Positions 51,043-60,615 of a stretch of 64,000 bases of DNA are shown here, in pieces. The first letter of the stretch is position 1, and every line of letters starts with the position of its first letter. A program made the translations under genes and the position numbers. The notes under the pieces were generated by a model. That model saw only the letters and a list, made by a program, of their open reading frames with translations. It ran no database searches and was not told the DNA's origin. Source of the DNA: Parvularcula sp. LCG005 (lineage in GTDB: Bacteria; Pseudomonadota; Alphaproteobacteria; Caulobacterales; Parvularculaceae); the NCBI RefSeq assembly GCF_032930845.1, contig NZ_CP136758.1, positions 852,501 to 916,500 on the forward strand. Reading direction: 5' to 3'.

Positions 51043-51400
51043 AATACACCTCGGATACAGGCGGTCGCCCCTAGCATCGCCTGTCCGACGGCCCAAACGA
51101 AAAGAGCGACGACACCCCGGGGGCGCCATCGCTCGATTGGCCTGCTCTGTCGTTCTGCTGCCGGGCAGTGATCGGCGGCAGGGGGTTGCCTTGGGCAGGG
51201 GCGCAGGCTCGGATATGACGAGGCAAAAGGTCCACCCCATCCGGTAGGGCAGTACCGGACGGTCTCCCCCCGTCATGAATCTTGAATAGAATGGGTTGCG
51301 CACGTCATCCATCCCCTGAATGGGGGAGCGGCATGGACGAAACTTCGCGTATGATGGCATGCAACATTTGAGAGTCCGATTGACGAGTCCATTTCGCACC
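51043..51400. other. Divergent intergenic region (TonB receptor / kinase)
   Basis: 358 bp. It holds the palindrome at 51312-51327 and promoters for both sides. I looked for a cobalamin or other riboswitch upstream of the receptor and saw none. Confidence 0.5.
51312..51327. promoter_or_regulatory. Palindrome TCCCCT-GAAT-GGGGGA upstream of kinase/regulator genes
   Basis: Two 6-bp arms around 4 nt with one arm mismatch. It lies 74 nt before the kinase ATG. Almost the same palindrome occurs at 63921-63936, upstream of the VPLPA-CTERM-like gene. A site for the NarL-type regulator of this operon is a fair guess. Confidence 0.55.
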
Positions 51401-53212
51401 ATGACGCTGACGCCCACTCATCGCCTGATCATGTCAGCCCTGTTCCTGGTGGCTGCCGTCATCTTGTTGCTGTCCGTGATGAACCTGGCGGATGTGTCAG
51501 CACCGGCTTTCTGGGCCTGCATGGTGACGGGATCGGCCGCCTGGCTCATCGCGTCCTTTGTCTGGTCGCTCAACCCCGCCGCGCTCCCCACCCAGCTCTT
51601 CCTGTTGAGTGCGCTGGCGACCCTGGGGTTCAGCTTTGCAGCCGCGCCGCAGGACTACTCGATTGCCGCGTCGCTCGTTCTGTTCTGGATCAATTGTCTT
51701 GGTGCGACATTGTTCGGCATCGCGATGATCGCGCTTTTTCTTGTCTATCCCAAGAAACTGCCCCATTGGCGCGCCCTGTCGATCGTCACGGCGCTGTTCT
51801 TTGGCGGTTGGGCCCTGGCCAGCCTCACGGGTCTCGTCACGACCACCAATGTGCAGCATGTGACGTTTGTGGAGATGCTGCTGATCATCGCAGCGGTCGG
51901 CGCGCAGATCTACGTCGCGCGCAATGAGCCCCAGTCCCGGGTCATCGCCATGTGGCTTGGCGGCTCGGTACTGATTGGCGCGGGCAGTTTTATTGCGCTC
52001 GTGGCGTTCCCGAATGTCGTGATGGGGCGCCTTGCCTATCTCCAGCCCGAATACGCCTTCCTGTTTTTCCTTGTCATCTATGTGGGTGTCGCCGTCGGTC
52101 TGCGGCGCTATCGCCTTTTCGCGCTGAACGAATGGGCGTTCCAGTTCGCGCTCTATCTGTCAGCGGCGATCCTTGTCGTGCTGCTCGATGCGGTCTTCGT
52201 CTATATGTTCGCGCTGACGGGGCAGACGGCCCTTGGCCTTGCGCTGCTGGTCACGGTTTTCGCCTATCTGCCATTCCGTGACCGTATTGCCGGACTTCTC
52301 CTGCGCCGGCGCCAGTACAGCAGCAACGAGCTGCTTGAGCATGTGGTCAGCATCGCCTTCACGCCATTGGGACCGGTGCGGACAGAGCGGTGGCACAACG
52401 CGTTGCAGGGCCTTTTCGAACCGCTTGAGCTGCGGTCCCTCGACGATGGGCCTTCGGGCGTCGTCATCGAAGAGGAGGGCGCGGTCATGTCTCTGCCCTC
52501 CCTTGGCTCCCTCCCTCCTATGCAGCTGCGATACCCGTTTCGCGGTCGCGGGCTTTTCGGGCCGCGCCATCGGGATCTCGCCGTGCAACTGGCAACCCTG
52601 CTGCGTCAGGCCGATGCCGCGCGGGAATCCTATCGCCAGGGCGTGATGGCTGAGCGCAGCCGCATCTCCCAGGACATGCACGACAATATCGGTGCCCAAT
52701 TGCTCAGTGCGCTGCATCATGAAGACGTGCAGCGGAAGGACACGATGATCCGGGCATCGCTGTCAGATTTGCGGACCATCATCAATGACGCCTCACGGCC
52801 TGAACTGACGTTCATTGAGGGGATCGCCGATATCCGCGCCGAGACCATGGATCGCCTCTCTGTGTCTGGAATCGAGCTGGAGTGGATCGCCGATGTTGAG
52901 GGACAGCCGTCCCTGACGCCGCGAGAGGCCCATGGCTTCCGCTCCATCATTCGCGAGGCGATCAGCAATATCATCAAGCACGCCGATGCGACCAGGGCCT
53001 ATGTCCATATCACCCATGACGGGCGTAATCTGTCCCTGACGATCCGGGATAATGGCCAGGGTGCGCCGATGTCGGCGCGGCATGGGGGCAATGGCCTTTC
53101 CAACATGGCGGCCCGGGTGACGGGCCTTGGCGGAACGCTGTTGTTTCCATCCGTAGACGATGGTTTTGCCCTCAGTTTCAACTTTCCCGTTTCATCGGAG
53201 ATGGCATCATGA
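51401..53212 (+). CDS. Membrane histidine kinase of the HisKA_3 (NarX/DegS) class
   Basis: A 603-residue kinase beginning at ATG 51401 (MTLTPTHRLIM), where the membrane part starts. Roughly nine to ten hydrophobic helices form the sensor (to about residue 310). A GAF-like stretch follows, then the HisKA_3 motif ISQDMHDNIGAQLL with His427, and an ATPase domain with AISNIIKHADA (N-box) and DNGQGAP (G1). This class pairs with LuxR/NarL-type regulators, and one follows with a 4-nt ATGA overlap. The signal it senses is unknown. Confidence 0.9.
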   Translation: MTLTPTHRLIMSALFLVAAVILLLSVMNLADVSAPAFWACMVTGSAAWLIASFVWSLNPAALPTQLFLLSALATLGFSFAAAPQDYSIAASLVLFWINCLGATLFGIAMIALFLVYPKKLPHWRALSIVTALFFGGWALASLTGLVTTTNVQHVTFVEMLLIIAAVGAQIYVARNEPQSRVIAMWLGGSVLIGAGSFIALVAFPNVVMGRLAYLQPEYAFLFFLVIYVGVAVGLRRYRLFALNEWAFQFALYLSAAILVVLLDAVFVYMFALTGQTALGLALLVTVFAYLPFRDRIAGLLLRRRQYSSNELLEHVVSIAFTPLGPVRTERWHNALQGLFEPLELRSLDDGPSGVVIEEEGAVMSLPSLGSLPPMQLRYPFRGRGLFGPRHRDLAVQLATLLRQADAARESYRQGVMAERSRISQDMHDNIGAQLLSALHHEDVQRKDTMIRASLSDLRTIINDASRPELTFIEGIADIRAETMDRLSVSGIELEWIADVEGQPSLTPREAHGFRSIIREAISNIIKHADATRAYVHITHDGRNLSLTIRDNGQGAPMSARHGGNGLSNMAARVTGLGGTLLFPSVDDGFALSFNFPVSSEMAS

Positions 53213-53862
53213 AAAGCGTGCTGGTTGTTGAAGATGTGTCTGAGACCCGTCACTGGCTGGTCGACATAGCGCGGGAGGCGTTCGGGGAATGCGACGTACG
53301 GGAGGCGCCGGACCGCCGCTCCGGTCTGGCAGAGGTGGAGGGGCAGGCATTCGATCTGGCGCTGATCGATCTGGGCCTGCCGGACGGATCCGGGCTGGAC
53401 GTCCTGCGGGCGCTGAAGGAGCGCCATCCCGCCGCCCTGTGCATCGTCACGACGATCATGGGGGACGATGTGCACATCGTTGCGGCGCTCTCCGCCGGGG
53501 CCGATGGCTATCTCCTGAAGGAGACGGCAGCGGCCGTGGTCACGAAACAGCTCAGCCAGCTGGCAGAGGGGATCCCCGCCCTGTCACCATCGGTGGCCCA
53601 GCGCATCATGCAGCATTTCCGCGCCACCGGTCCGTCGTCAGCGCCTGACGGCAACCTCACCGTGCGGGAGCGGGAGATATTGGGGCTGATCGGCCGGGGC
53701 CTGCGCAATGCGGAGGTGGCGGCCATGCTGACCGTGTCCGAAGGTACGGTGGCCAGCCACATCAAGTCGATCTACCGGAAATTGGGCATTTCCAGTCGCG
53801 CTGAGGCGTCCTGGCACGCCATGCAGCTGGGCCTCTCCAATGGCGGGCGGGGCGATCAATAG
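53209..53862 (+). CDS. NarL/LuxR-family response regulator
   Basis: A 217-residue regulator: receiver domain with phospho-Asp54 (LIDLGLPDGSGLDVL) and a conserved Lys near LLKE, then a LuxR helix-turn-helix (LTVREREILGLIGRGLRNAEVA; GTVASHIKSIYRKLGI, read in two parts). It overlaps the kinase gene by 4 nt, so the two form one system. The palindrome upstream of the operon may be its own site. Confidence 0.94.
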   Translation: MKSVLVVEDVSETRHWLVDIAREAFGECDVREAPDRRSGLAEVEGQAFDLALIDLGLPDGSGLDVLRALKERHPAALCIVTTIMGDDVHIVAALSAGADGYLLKETAAAVVTKQLSQLAEGIPALSPSVAQRIMQHFRATGPSSAPDGNLTVREREILGLIGRGLRNAEVAAMLTVSEGTVASHIKSIYRKLGISSRAEASWHAMQLGLSNGGRGDQ

Positions 53863-53941
53863 GCGGCTCGTCGCCACTGCAATTGTCGCCCGCTGCGGGA
53901 CGTGTCACTCTGTCGCCAATGATAACGGCACGGAGGACCAG

Positions 53942-55300
53942 ATGCCCCAGATCAACCGTAGAAACCTTCTGGCAGGAACCGGCGCCATCCTGGGCGCGGC
54001 CGGCAGTGGCGGCAGCGCCTTCGCCAAGACAAAGCCGTTCAGTGTCGGCGTCGTCGGAGCAGGGTGGTTCGGCAAGATTGACAGCCAGGCGCTGATGCAG
54101 GTCGCGCCGGTGGATTTCATCGCCTATGCCGACCCCGACAGTAATATGCTCGCCGAAGCGGGGGAGCAGGCGAGCAATCTGCCCAAAGCGGTGCGCAAAC
54201 TCGCCAAGCCGCCCGCTCTGTATAAGAACTATAAGGACATGTTCGCCGAACATGACTTTGATATTGTCATCATTGATACGCCGGACCACTGGCACGCCCT
54301 GCCGATGATCGAGGCCGTGTCCAAGGGCGCCCATATCTATCTGCAGAAACCGATCGGCGTTGATATTGCTGAAGGCGAGGCGATGGTCGCCGCCGCGAAG
54401 AAGTCGGGCAAAGTGGTGCAGGTCGGGCTGCAGCGGCGCAGTCAGCCGCACCTGATCGAGGCCAAGAAATCCATTATTGGCTCAGGCATGATGGGCGATA
54501 TCGCGCTCGCCGAAGTGTTCTGCTATTTCCACCAGCGCAGTGGCCCGTTCGGCGAAATTACAACGCCCCCGGACAATCTGGACTGGGAGCTCTATAACGG
54601 CCCTGCGCCGGAAGTCGCTTATCGCCCTGGCATCCACCCCGATGACTGGCGCTCCTTCCTCGCCTTTGGCAGTGGCTATATGGGCGATGTCGGTGTGCAC
54701 TTTGTGGATGCCACGCGCTGGCTGCTGGATCTGGGCTGGCCAAAGCAGGTCTATTCTGCGGGCGGTGCGTTTGTGGACCCTGACAGCCCCGCCACCACGC
54801 CCGATACGCAGGTGGCGACCTTCCAGTTCGATGATCTGACCATGACCTGGACCAATCGGGTCTGGGGTGGGCCGGCCAAGCGCGGACAGCCTTGGGGCTC
54901 GGCCATTCATGGGGAGAACGGATCATTGTGGGTGGCGGTCGACGGCTTTGAATATGTCCCTCGCGACGAGAGTATCGAGCCAACCCGTGTAGCGGCCTAT
55001 AGCGACGCCAAGGACTTCCCTCACGAAAGCTCGATGCAGGAATGGGAGCAGCTGACCAACACGACCAACCGGACGCATATGGCCAATTTCGTCAATGCCA
55101 TCCGCACCAAGGCGCAGCCCGCGAGCCCGATTGAAGAAGGGCACATTTCGACATCCGTCTGCCACATGTCCAATATGTCGCTGAAGCTGGGCCGTGCCCT
55201 GAACGTCGATCCGGCAACGGGGCAGTTCGTCGATGATGAGGAGGCCACCGGCCTGCGCATGCGCCCCTACCGGGCGCCCTACAAACACCCCGCCGTATAA
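53942..55300 (+). CDS. Tat-exported Gfo/Idh/MocA-family oxidoreductase
   Basis: A 452-residue protein from ATG 53942 (GGAGGACCAG before it). The N terminus is a Tat signal (NRRNLLAGTGAILGAAG). The mature part opens with the NAD(P)-binding GVVGAGWFG and has the family EKP-equivalent segment YLQKPIGVDIAEGEAM, where Lys is the catalytic base region. The C-terminal half carries IHPDDWR and MGDVGVHFVDATRW. Exported members act on sugars or glycosides, some by redox-assisted glycoside cleavage (GH109-like). The substrate is unknown. Confidence 0.88.
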   Translation: MPQINRRNLLAGTGAILGAAGSGGSAFAKTKPFSVGVVGAGWFGKIDSQALMQVAPVDFIAYADPDSNMLAEAGEQASNLPKAVRKLAKPPALYKNYKDMFAEHDFDIVIIDTPDHWHALPMIEAVSKGAHIYLQKPIGVDIAEGEAMVAAAKKSGKVVQVGLQRRSQPHLIEAKKSIIGSGMMGDIALAEVFCYFHQRSGPFGEITTPPDNLDWELYNGPAPEVAYRPGIHPDDWRSFLAFGSGYMGDVGVHFVDATRWLLDLGWPKQVYSAGGAFVDPDSPATTPDTQVATFQFDDLTMTWTNRVWGGPAKRGQPWGSAIHGENGSLWVAVDGFEYVPRDESIEPTRVAAYSDAKDFPHESSMQEWEQLTNTTNRTHMANFVNAIRTKAQPASPIEEGHISTSVCHMSNMSLKLGRALNVDPATGQFVDDEEATGLRMRPYRAPYKHPAV

Positions 55301-55302
55301 AC

Positions 55303-55336
55303 AAAAAGGGCGGCCCGAACAAACGGGCCGCCATAA
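55303..55336 (-). terminator. Terminator between the oxidoreductase and M56 genes
   Basis: GGCGGCCCG (55309-55317), loop AACAAA, CGGGCCGCC (55324-55332). The T-run lies on the minus-strand side (CCCTTTTTGT), so it mainly ends the M56 peptidase transcript. Confidence 0.8.
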
Positions 55337-55371
55337 AGTTAGGGGGTTACACTGACTTTTTAAGGTCGGTG

Positions 55372-57735
55372 TCAGTTGTCGTCGAAGGACAGGGAGAAGG
55401 AGACTTTGCCCCCGCTCTTGGCCTTGTAGAACCGTTCTTTCTGCTCCGCGGTCAGGTCGGAACGGTTCTCGACGAATTTCTGGAGAGCATCGGATTTCAG
55501 TGCGGTTTCGCCACCGGCGTAGCACAGGATTTTCTGCTCGATTTTGGTGTTCTGATCGACATGGTTCAGGACGATGGGCTCGTCGGATGATTTGCGGTGG
55601 TCGGCGCAGTCGTCGGCGAGACGGCGGATGGCGCCGGTGCTGGCTTTGATCCGTGTTGCGAACTGATCGTTCAGGTCGGTCTTCACCCGCTTGTCGATTT
55701 GCAGCTCCTTGATCTTCGACTGGACGCGCTCGCTATAGGCGGCGATCTCCGCTTCGGCGCCGGGGCGGGGCAGCACCATTTCCGGAATGGCGATGGTTTC
55801 GCCGTTCTTTGTCTTGATCTCGACGACCGTCACCATCGGCATTTCGAACTCAGGCAGATCAATGTCCATGTCACCGATATCGCTCAGTTCGGCGATCTCA
55901 TCGTGCAGGCCCTCAAGCGGGTCGGTCAGCAGGATGATACCGTCATCATGGTGCCGATAGCGCTGCCCTTCGATGCCGGAGAACATGGTGAAGAGGCCAC
56001 CGAACTGGGAGATGTCGAGGTCACCGGCCGTTGAAAACACCATCGTGTGCGGAGGTTCAGGCACATCCGGCAGTGGCGGGGCCGGCGGGGCGACCATGGT
56101 GAAGCTGGCATGGGCGCGGGCCGTGCGGCGAGCTTCCCGGGCCATGGCCTGGGCTTCGCGGCGGGCCCGCTGGGCCTCCTGGCGGATCGCATCGCTCTTC
56201 TGACGCATTGCCGCGCTTTCGCGGGTCAGCTCGGACTGCTTTTCATTCATTTGCTGACGCAGTTCCTGCATGCGCGCCACGTCGCCTTCAGCACGGGCGT
56301 CATCGAGCTCGTCAGCGAGATCCTCCAGTTCATCCGCACGCTGCTCGATATTGTCCGCCAGACGATCCATCTCCTCTTCATAGCGGTCGAACTCTGCGTC
56401 CATCTGCTCTTCAAAGCGCTCCATCTCGGCTTCGAACTGCTCCATCTCAGCTTCGAAGTCAGCCTCGTCCATCTTTCCCGTACGCTTAGGCTTTTCGGGC
56501 TTCGCTGGCTTTTCGGGTTGTTCAGGGCGTTCGACGCTGGACAGGCGTTCCACACGGACGGTGCGCTCCACTTTCACCGGTGCGTCGGTTTCTTCGGGCG
56601 CTGCAGGCGGCTGGTGCTCGACCACGGCATAGCTGGCGGTGGCACCAAGGCCGAGGGCAATGACAGCACCAGTGATGGCAGAGCCGCCTTTCAGCATCTT
56701 CTTGCTTTTCATCGTCGTCAGTCTTTCCTTCAGGCCGTGATCGAGGGTGAGGGCCATGGCGCTGCCCTGCTCGATCCGGATCGATTTCATCAATGTCGTT
56801 GCATATTCATGCTTGCAGCCTTCAGTGTGCCGCAGAACGGCTGCATCACAGGCCGCTTCCTGATCGGCGCGGAAGGCGTCGATGGCGCGGCCGGCCAGCG
56901 GGTTCCACCATTGGCTGGCCCGCATCACCACCATGGCCAGCACGGCCCACAGGTCGCCGCGGCGCACATGCATCAGCTCGTGCACAATCGCATAGCGCTG
57001 CTGGGCTGGCGTAAAGCGTTCTTCGAAATCCTCGGGCAGAACAATGATCGGGTGGAACAGCCCGCAGACCAGTGGTCCGGTGTTGTTCGGGCACTGACGA
57101 ATGCTGAGCGGCAGGCGAACGCCAAGGTCACGGGCAATGTCGCGGCTCATTCGGTCAACGCGCGGTGAGGGGAGGCAGGTCTTGCGCCGTGCCCGGTCCG
57201 AGAACCGGATCTGCGCCGCGAACAGCCAGAGGAGGCTGATGATAAGACCGGCAATCCAGATTGCCGCCAACGGCGCGGCAATGTCGGCCAGCCGGATGCT
57301 GCGGATGAAGCCGAACAGGCCAGGCTCGGCCTCTGACATGGCAGCGAGTTCGACCTGCTGCACCGGTGGGAGGGAGGTGTCAGTCGCGGTGGTGCGGACC
57401 TCGCCGACAGGTGAAATCTCCACCACGGCCGGCACGCGGCTTTGGTCGACAACAGCCGGGAGGCGCCGTTCGGCCAGTATATGAACCGGTTGGGGTGTGG
57501 CCTCGCCCATTTCGATGATCTGCGGGGCGGGTGCAGGGGCGGGTTCCAGCGCCGGTACCGGGACCGTCGGCATGATCAGGCGCAGGAGCGGTAGCGCCCA
57601 CAAAGCGTAGGCCGCGCGTGGGCCCACATGCTTGGCGACGGGGCGGCGCAGGACAAGGACGAGCCCGATCAGCGCGGCCACCCACAGGCTGTTCTGCAGG
57701 AAATGGGTCAGGGCAGTTGAGAAATCAGCGGTCAT
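55372..57735 (-). CDS. M56-family (BlaR1-like) membrane peptidase/receptor with coiled-coil region
   Basis: A 787-residue protein. The N-terminal part has the BlaR1/MecR1 membrane plan with three to four helices and the cytosolic zinc protease motif HELMH at 252-256. A last helix near 350 (AITGAVIALGLGATASYAVV) is followed, outside, by a Pro/Glu-rich linker and a long acidic-basic coiled coil (about 422-543), then a C-terminal domain with an EIKTKNGETIAIP-like strand. The penicillin-binding sensor expected in BlaR1 (SxxK) was not seen. It overlaps blaI by 11 nt, so signalling by cleavage of that repressor is likely; the signal is not a beta-lactam by sequence. Confidence 0.85.
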   Translation of the reverse strand: MTADFSTALTHFLQNSLWVAALIGLVLVLRRPVAKHVGPRAAYALWALPLLRLIMPTVPVPALEPAPAPAPQIIEMGEATPQPVHILAERRLPAVVDQSRVPAVVEISPVGEVRTTATDTSLPPVQQVELAAMSEAEPGLFGFIRSIRLADIAAPLAAIWIAGLIISLLWLFAAQIRFSDRARRKTCLPSPRVDRMSRDIARDLGVRLPLSIRQCPNNTGPLVCGLFHPIIVLPEDFEERFTPAQQRYAIVHELMHVRRGDLWAVLAMVVMRASQWWNPLAGRAIDAFRADQEAACDAAVLRHTEGCKHEYATTLMKSIRIEQGSAMALTLDHGLKERLTTMKSKKMLKGGSAITGAVIALGLGATASYAVVEHQPPAAPEETDAPVKVERTVRVERLSSVERPEQPEKPAKPEKPKRTGKMDEADFEAEMEQFEAEMERFEEQMDAEFDRYEEEMDRLADNIEQRADELEDLADELDDARAEGDVARMQELRQQMNEKQSELTRESAAMRQKSDAIRQEAQRARREAQAMAREARRTARAHASFTMVAPPAPPLPDVPEPPHTMVFSTAGDLDISQFGGLFTMFSGIEGQRYRHHDDGIILLTDPLEGLHDEIAELSDIGDMDIDLPEFEMPMVTVVEIKTKNGETIAIPEMVLPRPGAEAEIAAYSERVQSKIKELQIDKRVKTDLNDQFATRIKASTGAIRRLADDCADHRKSSDEPIVLNHVDQNTKIEQKILCYAGGETALKSDALQKFVENRSDLTAEQKERFYKAKSGGKVSFSLSFDDN

Positions 57736-58093
57736 TTTTCAGCTCCTCAAGCAGGGCTTCCAGTTCAGCAATGTCATCGGCATCAAGGCCGCGGTCATTG
57801 GCCAGATGCGCCACCAGCGGGGCCGCGCGGCCACCAAACAGGCGATCAACAAAATGGCCGGTTTCCTTGGTCTGGTAGGCGTCCTGCTCCAGCACCGGCG
57901 AATAGAGATACCGGCGGCCTTCGCTCTCGGTGCGCAGCGCGCCCTTGTCGACCAGGCGGGACAACAGCGTCTTCACTGTCCGGTCCGACCAGTCCTTCTT
58001 GGGGCCGATCTGCTCGGCAATGTCCGATGCCGTCTGGGGGGCGGAGGTCCACAACACCTTCATGACCTCAAGTTCAGCGGGGGAAATCTGCAT
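57725..58093 (-). CDS. BlaI/MecI/CopY-family repressor
   Basis: A 122-residue winged-helix repressor: ISPAELEVMKVLWTSAPQTA, SDRTVKTLLSRLVDKGALR (recognition helix) and a C-terminal dimerisation helix with ADDIAELEALLEELKN. Such repressors are inactivated by an M56 protease, here encoded next with an 11-nt overlap. Two BlaI-like operators precede it (58107-58122 and 58131-58146), consistent with self-repression. Confidence 0.92.
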   Translation of the reverse strand: MQISPAELEVMKVLWTSAPQTASDIAEQIGPKKDWSDRTVKTLLSRLVDKGALRTESEGRRYLYSPVLEQDAYQTKETGHFVDRLFGGRAAPLVAHLANDRGLDADDIAELEALLEELKNDR

Positions 58094-58106
58094 CTCGACC
58101 TCGATT

Positions 58107-58146
58107 GATTACGTTTGTGGTCATTCCATGGACTACGGGTGTAGTC
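58107..58146. promoter_or_regulatory. Tandem BlaI-like operators
   Basis: GACTAC-GGGT-GTAGTC (58131-58146) is a perfect 6-bp inverted repeat with the ACTAC/GTAGT core of BlaI/MecI operators. GATTAC-GTTT-GTGGTC (58107-58122) is a weaker copy 24 nt away. Both lie just upstream of the blaI-like start at 58093. Confidence 0.7.
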
Positions 58147-58288
58147 AATAACCCTTTTGCAGAAAAATCACTTTGCAATCCGGGCCTGTAGCGGCGGCCG
58201 GACCTTCCCGCATCGCTGGTGCTGCCTCAATTTTGCCTTGGTGCCTTACGGCTTCATCATTGGCCGGATGGACAGAACACCCATAAAG

Positions 58289-58302
58289 TTTCCTCGAGGA
58301 AA
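58289..58302. promoter_or_regulatory. 14-bp perfect palindrome upstream of the VWA gene
   Basis: TTTCCTCGAGGAAA ends 15 nt before the ATG of the VWA protein, overlapping the region just before its ribosome binding site. It could be an operator or an mRNA hairpin; nothing shows which. Confidence 0.35.
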
Positions 58303-58317
58303 TGAGGGAACGAGATC

Positions 58318-59922
58318 ATGAAAAATTTTCTGCTGACGGGTGTCGCCACCATGGTGCTGGTGGCCTGTACCACGGACAAGACGCCTCCAACTGAAATACA
58401 GGCGATTTCGCGGGAGGAGGCGGTCGGTCTGCCATCGCCCCAACGCATGTCGAACGCCTTGGCTGCTTCTCCGGCCATGGTCACACCGCCGCCAGAAATG
58501 CAGGACACATCGCGTTTTGATAATGGCGACGACAATCCGGTGAAGCTGGTGAGCGAAGAGCCCGTCTCCACCTTCTCCGCTGATGTGGACACGGCCTCCT
58601 ATTCGGTGATGCGACGCCAACTGAACCGCGGCCAACTGCCCGCAAGTGAAGCGATCCGTACCGAGGAACTGATCAACTATTTCGACTATGACTATGCGCA
58701 GGGGACAAAGGAAGAGCCGTTCAAGCCCTCTGTCTGGGTGACGCCAACGCCGTGGAGCGACAAGACCGAGCTGATGCATATGGGCGTCAAGGGTTATGAT
58801 GTTCAGCCGACGGAGGAGCCAGATGCAAACATTGTCCTGCTCCTCGACGTGTCTGGCTCCATGAGCGCGGATGACAAGCTGCCCCTACTGAAAAAGGCGA
58901 TGGGCGTGCTGGTCGATCAGCTGGATGAGGATGACCGCGTCTCCATCGTGACCTATGCAGGCAGAACAGGTGTGGTGCTCAAGCCGACGCCGGGGTCGAA
59001 GAAACGCGAGATCATGGCGGCCCTCGATATTCTGGGTGCCGCCGGGTCCACCGCCGGGGCCGCGGGTCTGTCGCTGGCCTACAGCCTGGCGGAGGAGAAT
59101 TTCGACGAGGATAAGGTCAACCGCATCATTCTGGCGACGGATGGGGACTTCAATATCGGCATCAGCTCGGACGAGAGCCTTGAGGATCTGGTGGTTCGCC
59201 AGCGGGACAAAGGTATTTATCTCAGCGTCCTTGGCTTTGGCATGTATAACCTCAACGACCAGATGATGCAGCGCATTGCCCAGAATGGGAATGGCGTCGC
59301 CGCCTATATCGACACGCTGGATGAGGCACGCAAAGTGCTGGGGCGGGAGTTCAAGTCGTCCGTTTTTCCGATTGCGGAGGATCTGAAGTTCCAGATCGAG
59401 TTTAACCAGGCCCAAGTGTCGGAGTACAGATTGATCGGCTATCAGACGCGTATCCTCGATCGTGAGGATTTCAATAATGACCAGGTGGATGCCGGCGATA
59501 TCGGCTCGGGCCACACGGTCACGGCGCTTTATGAGATTACGCGGGCAGGGCAGACGGGCATGATCGATCCGCTTCGCTATGATGATGCGGCCGTCAAACC
59601 AGACCCGTCGGCGGAGCTCGCCTTCCTCAAGATCCGCTACAAGGCGCCGGGGGAGGATGAAAGCACCTTGCGGACGAAAGCCATCCAACCGTCAGTAGTG
59701 CTGGACAGCCTTGAGGCTGCGCCCGACGATGTCCGCTTCGCAGCGGCTGTCGCGGCGATGGGGGAGAAGCTATCAGGGACCGGTCACGCCGATGACTATC
59801 CGTGGGCGGACCTCATTGACCTTGCCCTCGGCGCGCGGGGGAATGACCCTTACGGTGACCGCGTCGGCTTTGTGAATCTTGCACGCGCCGCGGCGAAGCT
59901 TTCGGGGCAGGAGGCGGATTAG
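58318..59922 (+). CDS. VWA-domain lipoprotein (YfbK-like)
   Basis: A 534-residue protein with a lipoprotein signal (LLTGVATMVLVAC) and a von Willebrand factor A domain whose metal site is DVSGSMS (Asp177). An N-terminal VWA-associated domain (FSADVDTASYSVMRRQLNRG) and a C-terminal DUF3520-like region fit the YfbK group. These are surface or periplasmic proteins thought to act in binding or assembly. The gene stands alone; the BlaI/M56 pair is divergent from it. Confidence 0.9.
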   Translation: MKNFLLTGVATMVLVACTTDKTPPTEIQAISREEAVGLPSPQRMSNALAASPAMVTPPPEMQDTSRFDNGDDNPVKLVSEEPVSTFSADVDTASYSVMRRQLNRGQLPASEAIRTEELINYFDYDYAQGTKEEPFKPSVWVTPTPWSDKTELMHMGVKGYDVQPTEEPDANIVLLLDVSGSMSADDKLPLLKKAMGVLVDQLDEDDRVSIVTYAGRTGVVLKPTPGSKKREIMAALDILGAAGSTAGAAGLSLAYSLAEENFDEDKVNRIILATDGDFNIGISSDESLEDLVVRQRDKGIYLSVLGFGMYNLNDQMMQRIAQNGNGVAAYIDTLDEARKVLGREFKSSVFPIAEDLKFQIEFNQAQVSEYRLIGYQTRILDREDFNNDQVDAGDIGSGHTVTALYEITRAGQTGMIDPLRYDDAAVKPDPSAELAFLKIRYKAPGEDESTLRTKAIQPSVVLDSLEAAPDDVRFAAAVAAMGEKLSGTGHADDYPWADLIDLALGARGNDPYGDRVGFVNLARAAAKLSGQEAD

Positions 59923-60145
59923 GCGGTCGGCCGCCCCAACCGCTACTCCGTGCCATCGAGCGGTGCGCGGATTAGCGCCGGCCTTGGCTCGGCATCGTGC
60001 TTTTGCGCAGGTGCCGAGCGCAATGAATTCCTTATTCCTACTATCGAAATAGGCGCCTAGCACCCTGTGCGTCATGTGTGATCAGGCAAGCACGGCCAAG
60101 CTGGCCGCTGAACGAGTGCAGAGGACGCGTCCCTGGGGAAGAATA

Positions 60146-60589
60146 TCAGACCTCGACCCACTTAGGATGAATTCGCAGAGGAAAGTTTTTCTTCAACGCG
60201 TCGCTTACGTTCGACAGAGGTATGGCATCAACCTCAGACTGGGTAACAGCTGGCGTTTCTGCGCCGGAAAAAACCTTCAAATGAGGCTTACATTTCTCGA
60301 TTAGAAAGCCGGCGAAAGAGGAACAGTACCGCCTGTCAGAATCGCTCAATTTTGGGGTATGAGGAAGGTACAACCGAACTTCTCGACAGACGCCATGACA
60401 CTCGTCGAACCGCTCCAGTTCAAAAAACGTTTGGGCTTTTGTGAGGTCTATTTCTACCTTGAATGTCTTGGTCCGATGCATTGCGTCAAGCGCGCGCAAA
60501 GCCTTCTCAAACCTCCTTTTGTCGATGAGATCTTGAACGCGGTACCACAAATACCCGTTCTTCAATCCCTTTGCAATTTTCGTAATCAA
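60146..60589 (-). CDS. Hypothetical protein, candidate immunity partner of the RHS tip
   Basis: A 147-residue helical protein from TTG 60589, with GAGGA 6 nt before it; the next ATG lies 36 codons in. It has repeat-like helical stretches (IDKRRFEKALRALDAMHR; KAQTFFELERFDECHG) reminiscent of a TPR pair, and no known family was recognised. It starts 26 nt after the end of the open RHS reading frame, on the same strand, the usual place of an immunity gene. Its AT-richer composition also matches the RHS remnant. Confidence 0.5.
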   Translation of the reverse strand: MITKIAKGLKNGYLWYRVQDLIDKRRFEKALRALDAMHRTKTFKVEIDLTKAQTFFELERFDECHGVCREVRLYLPHTPKLSDSDRRYCSSFAGFLIEKCKPHLKVFSGAETPAVTQSEVDAIPLSNVSDALKKNFPLRIHPKWVEV

Positions 60590-60615
60590 ATTGATTCCTC
60601 GTATCGATTCTAGGG

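Noticed and set aside
51043-51320. Possible cobalamin riboswitch upstream of the TonB receptor
   Set aside because: GC-rich repeats are present, but no conserved B12 box or core riboswitch elements could be found.
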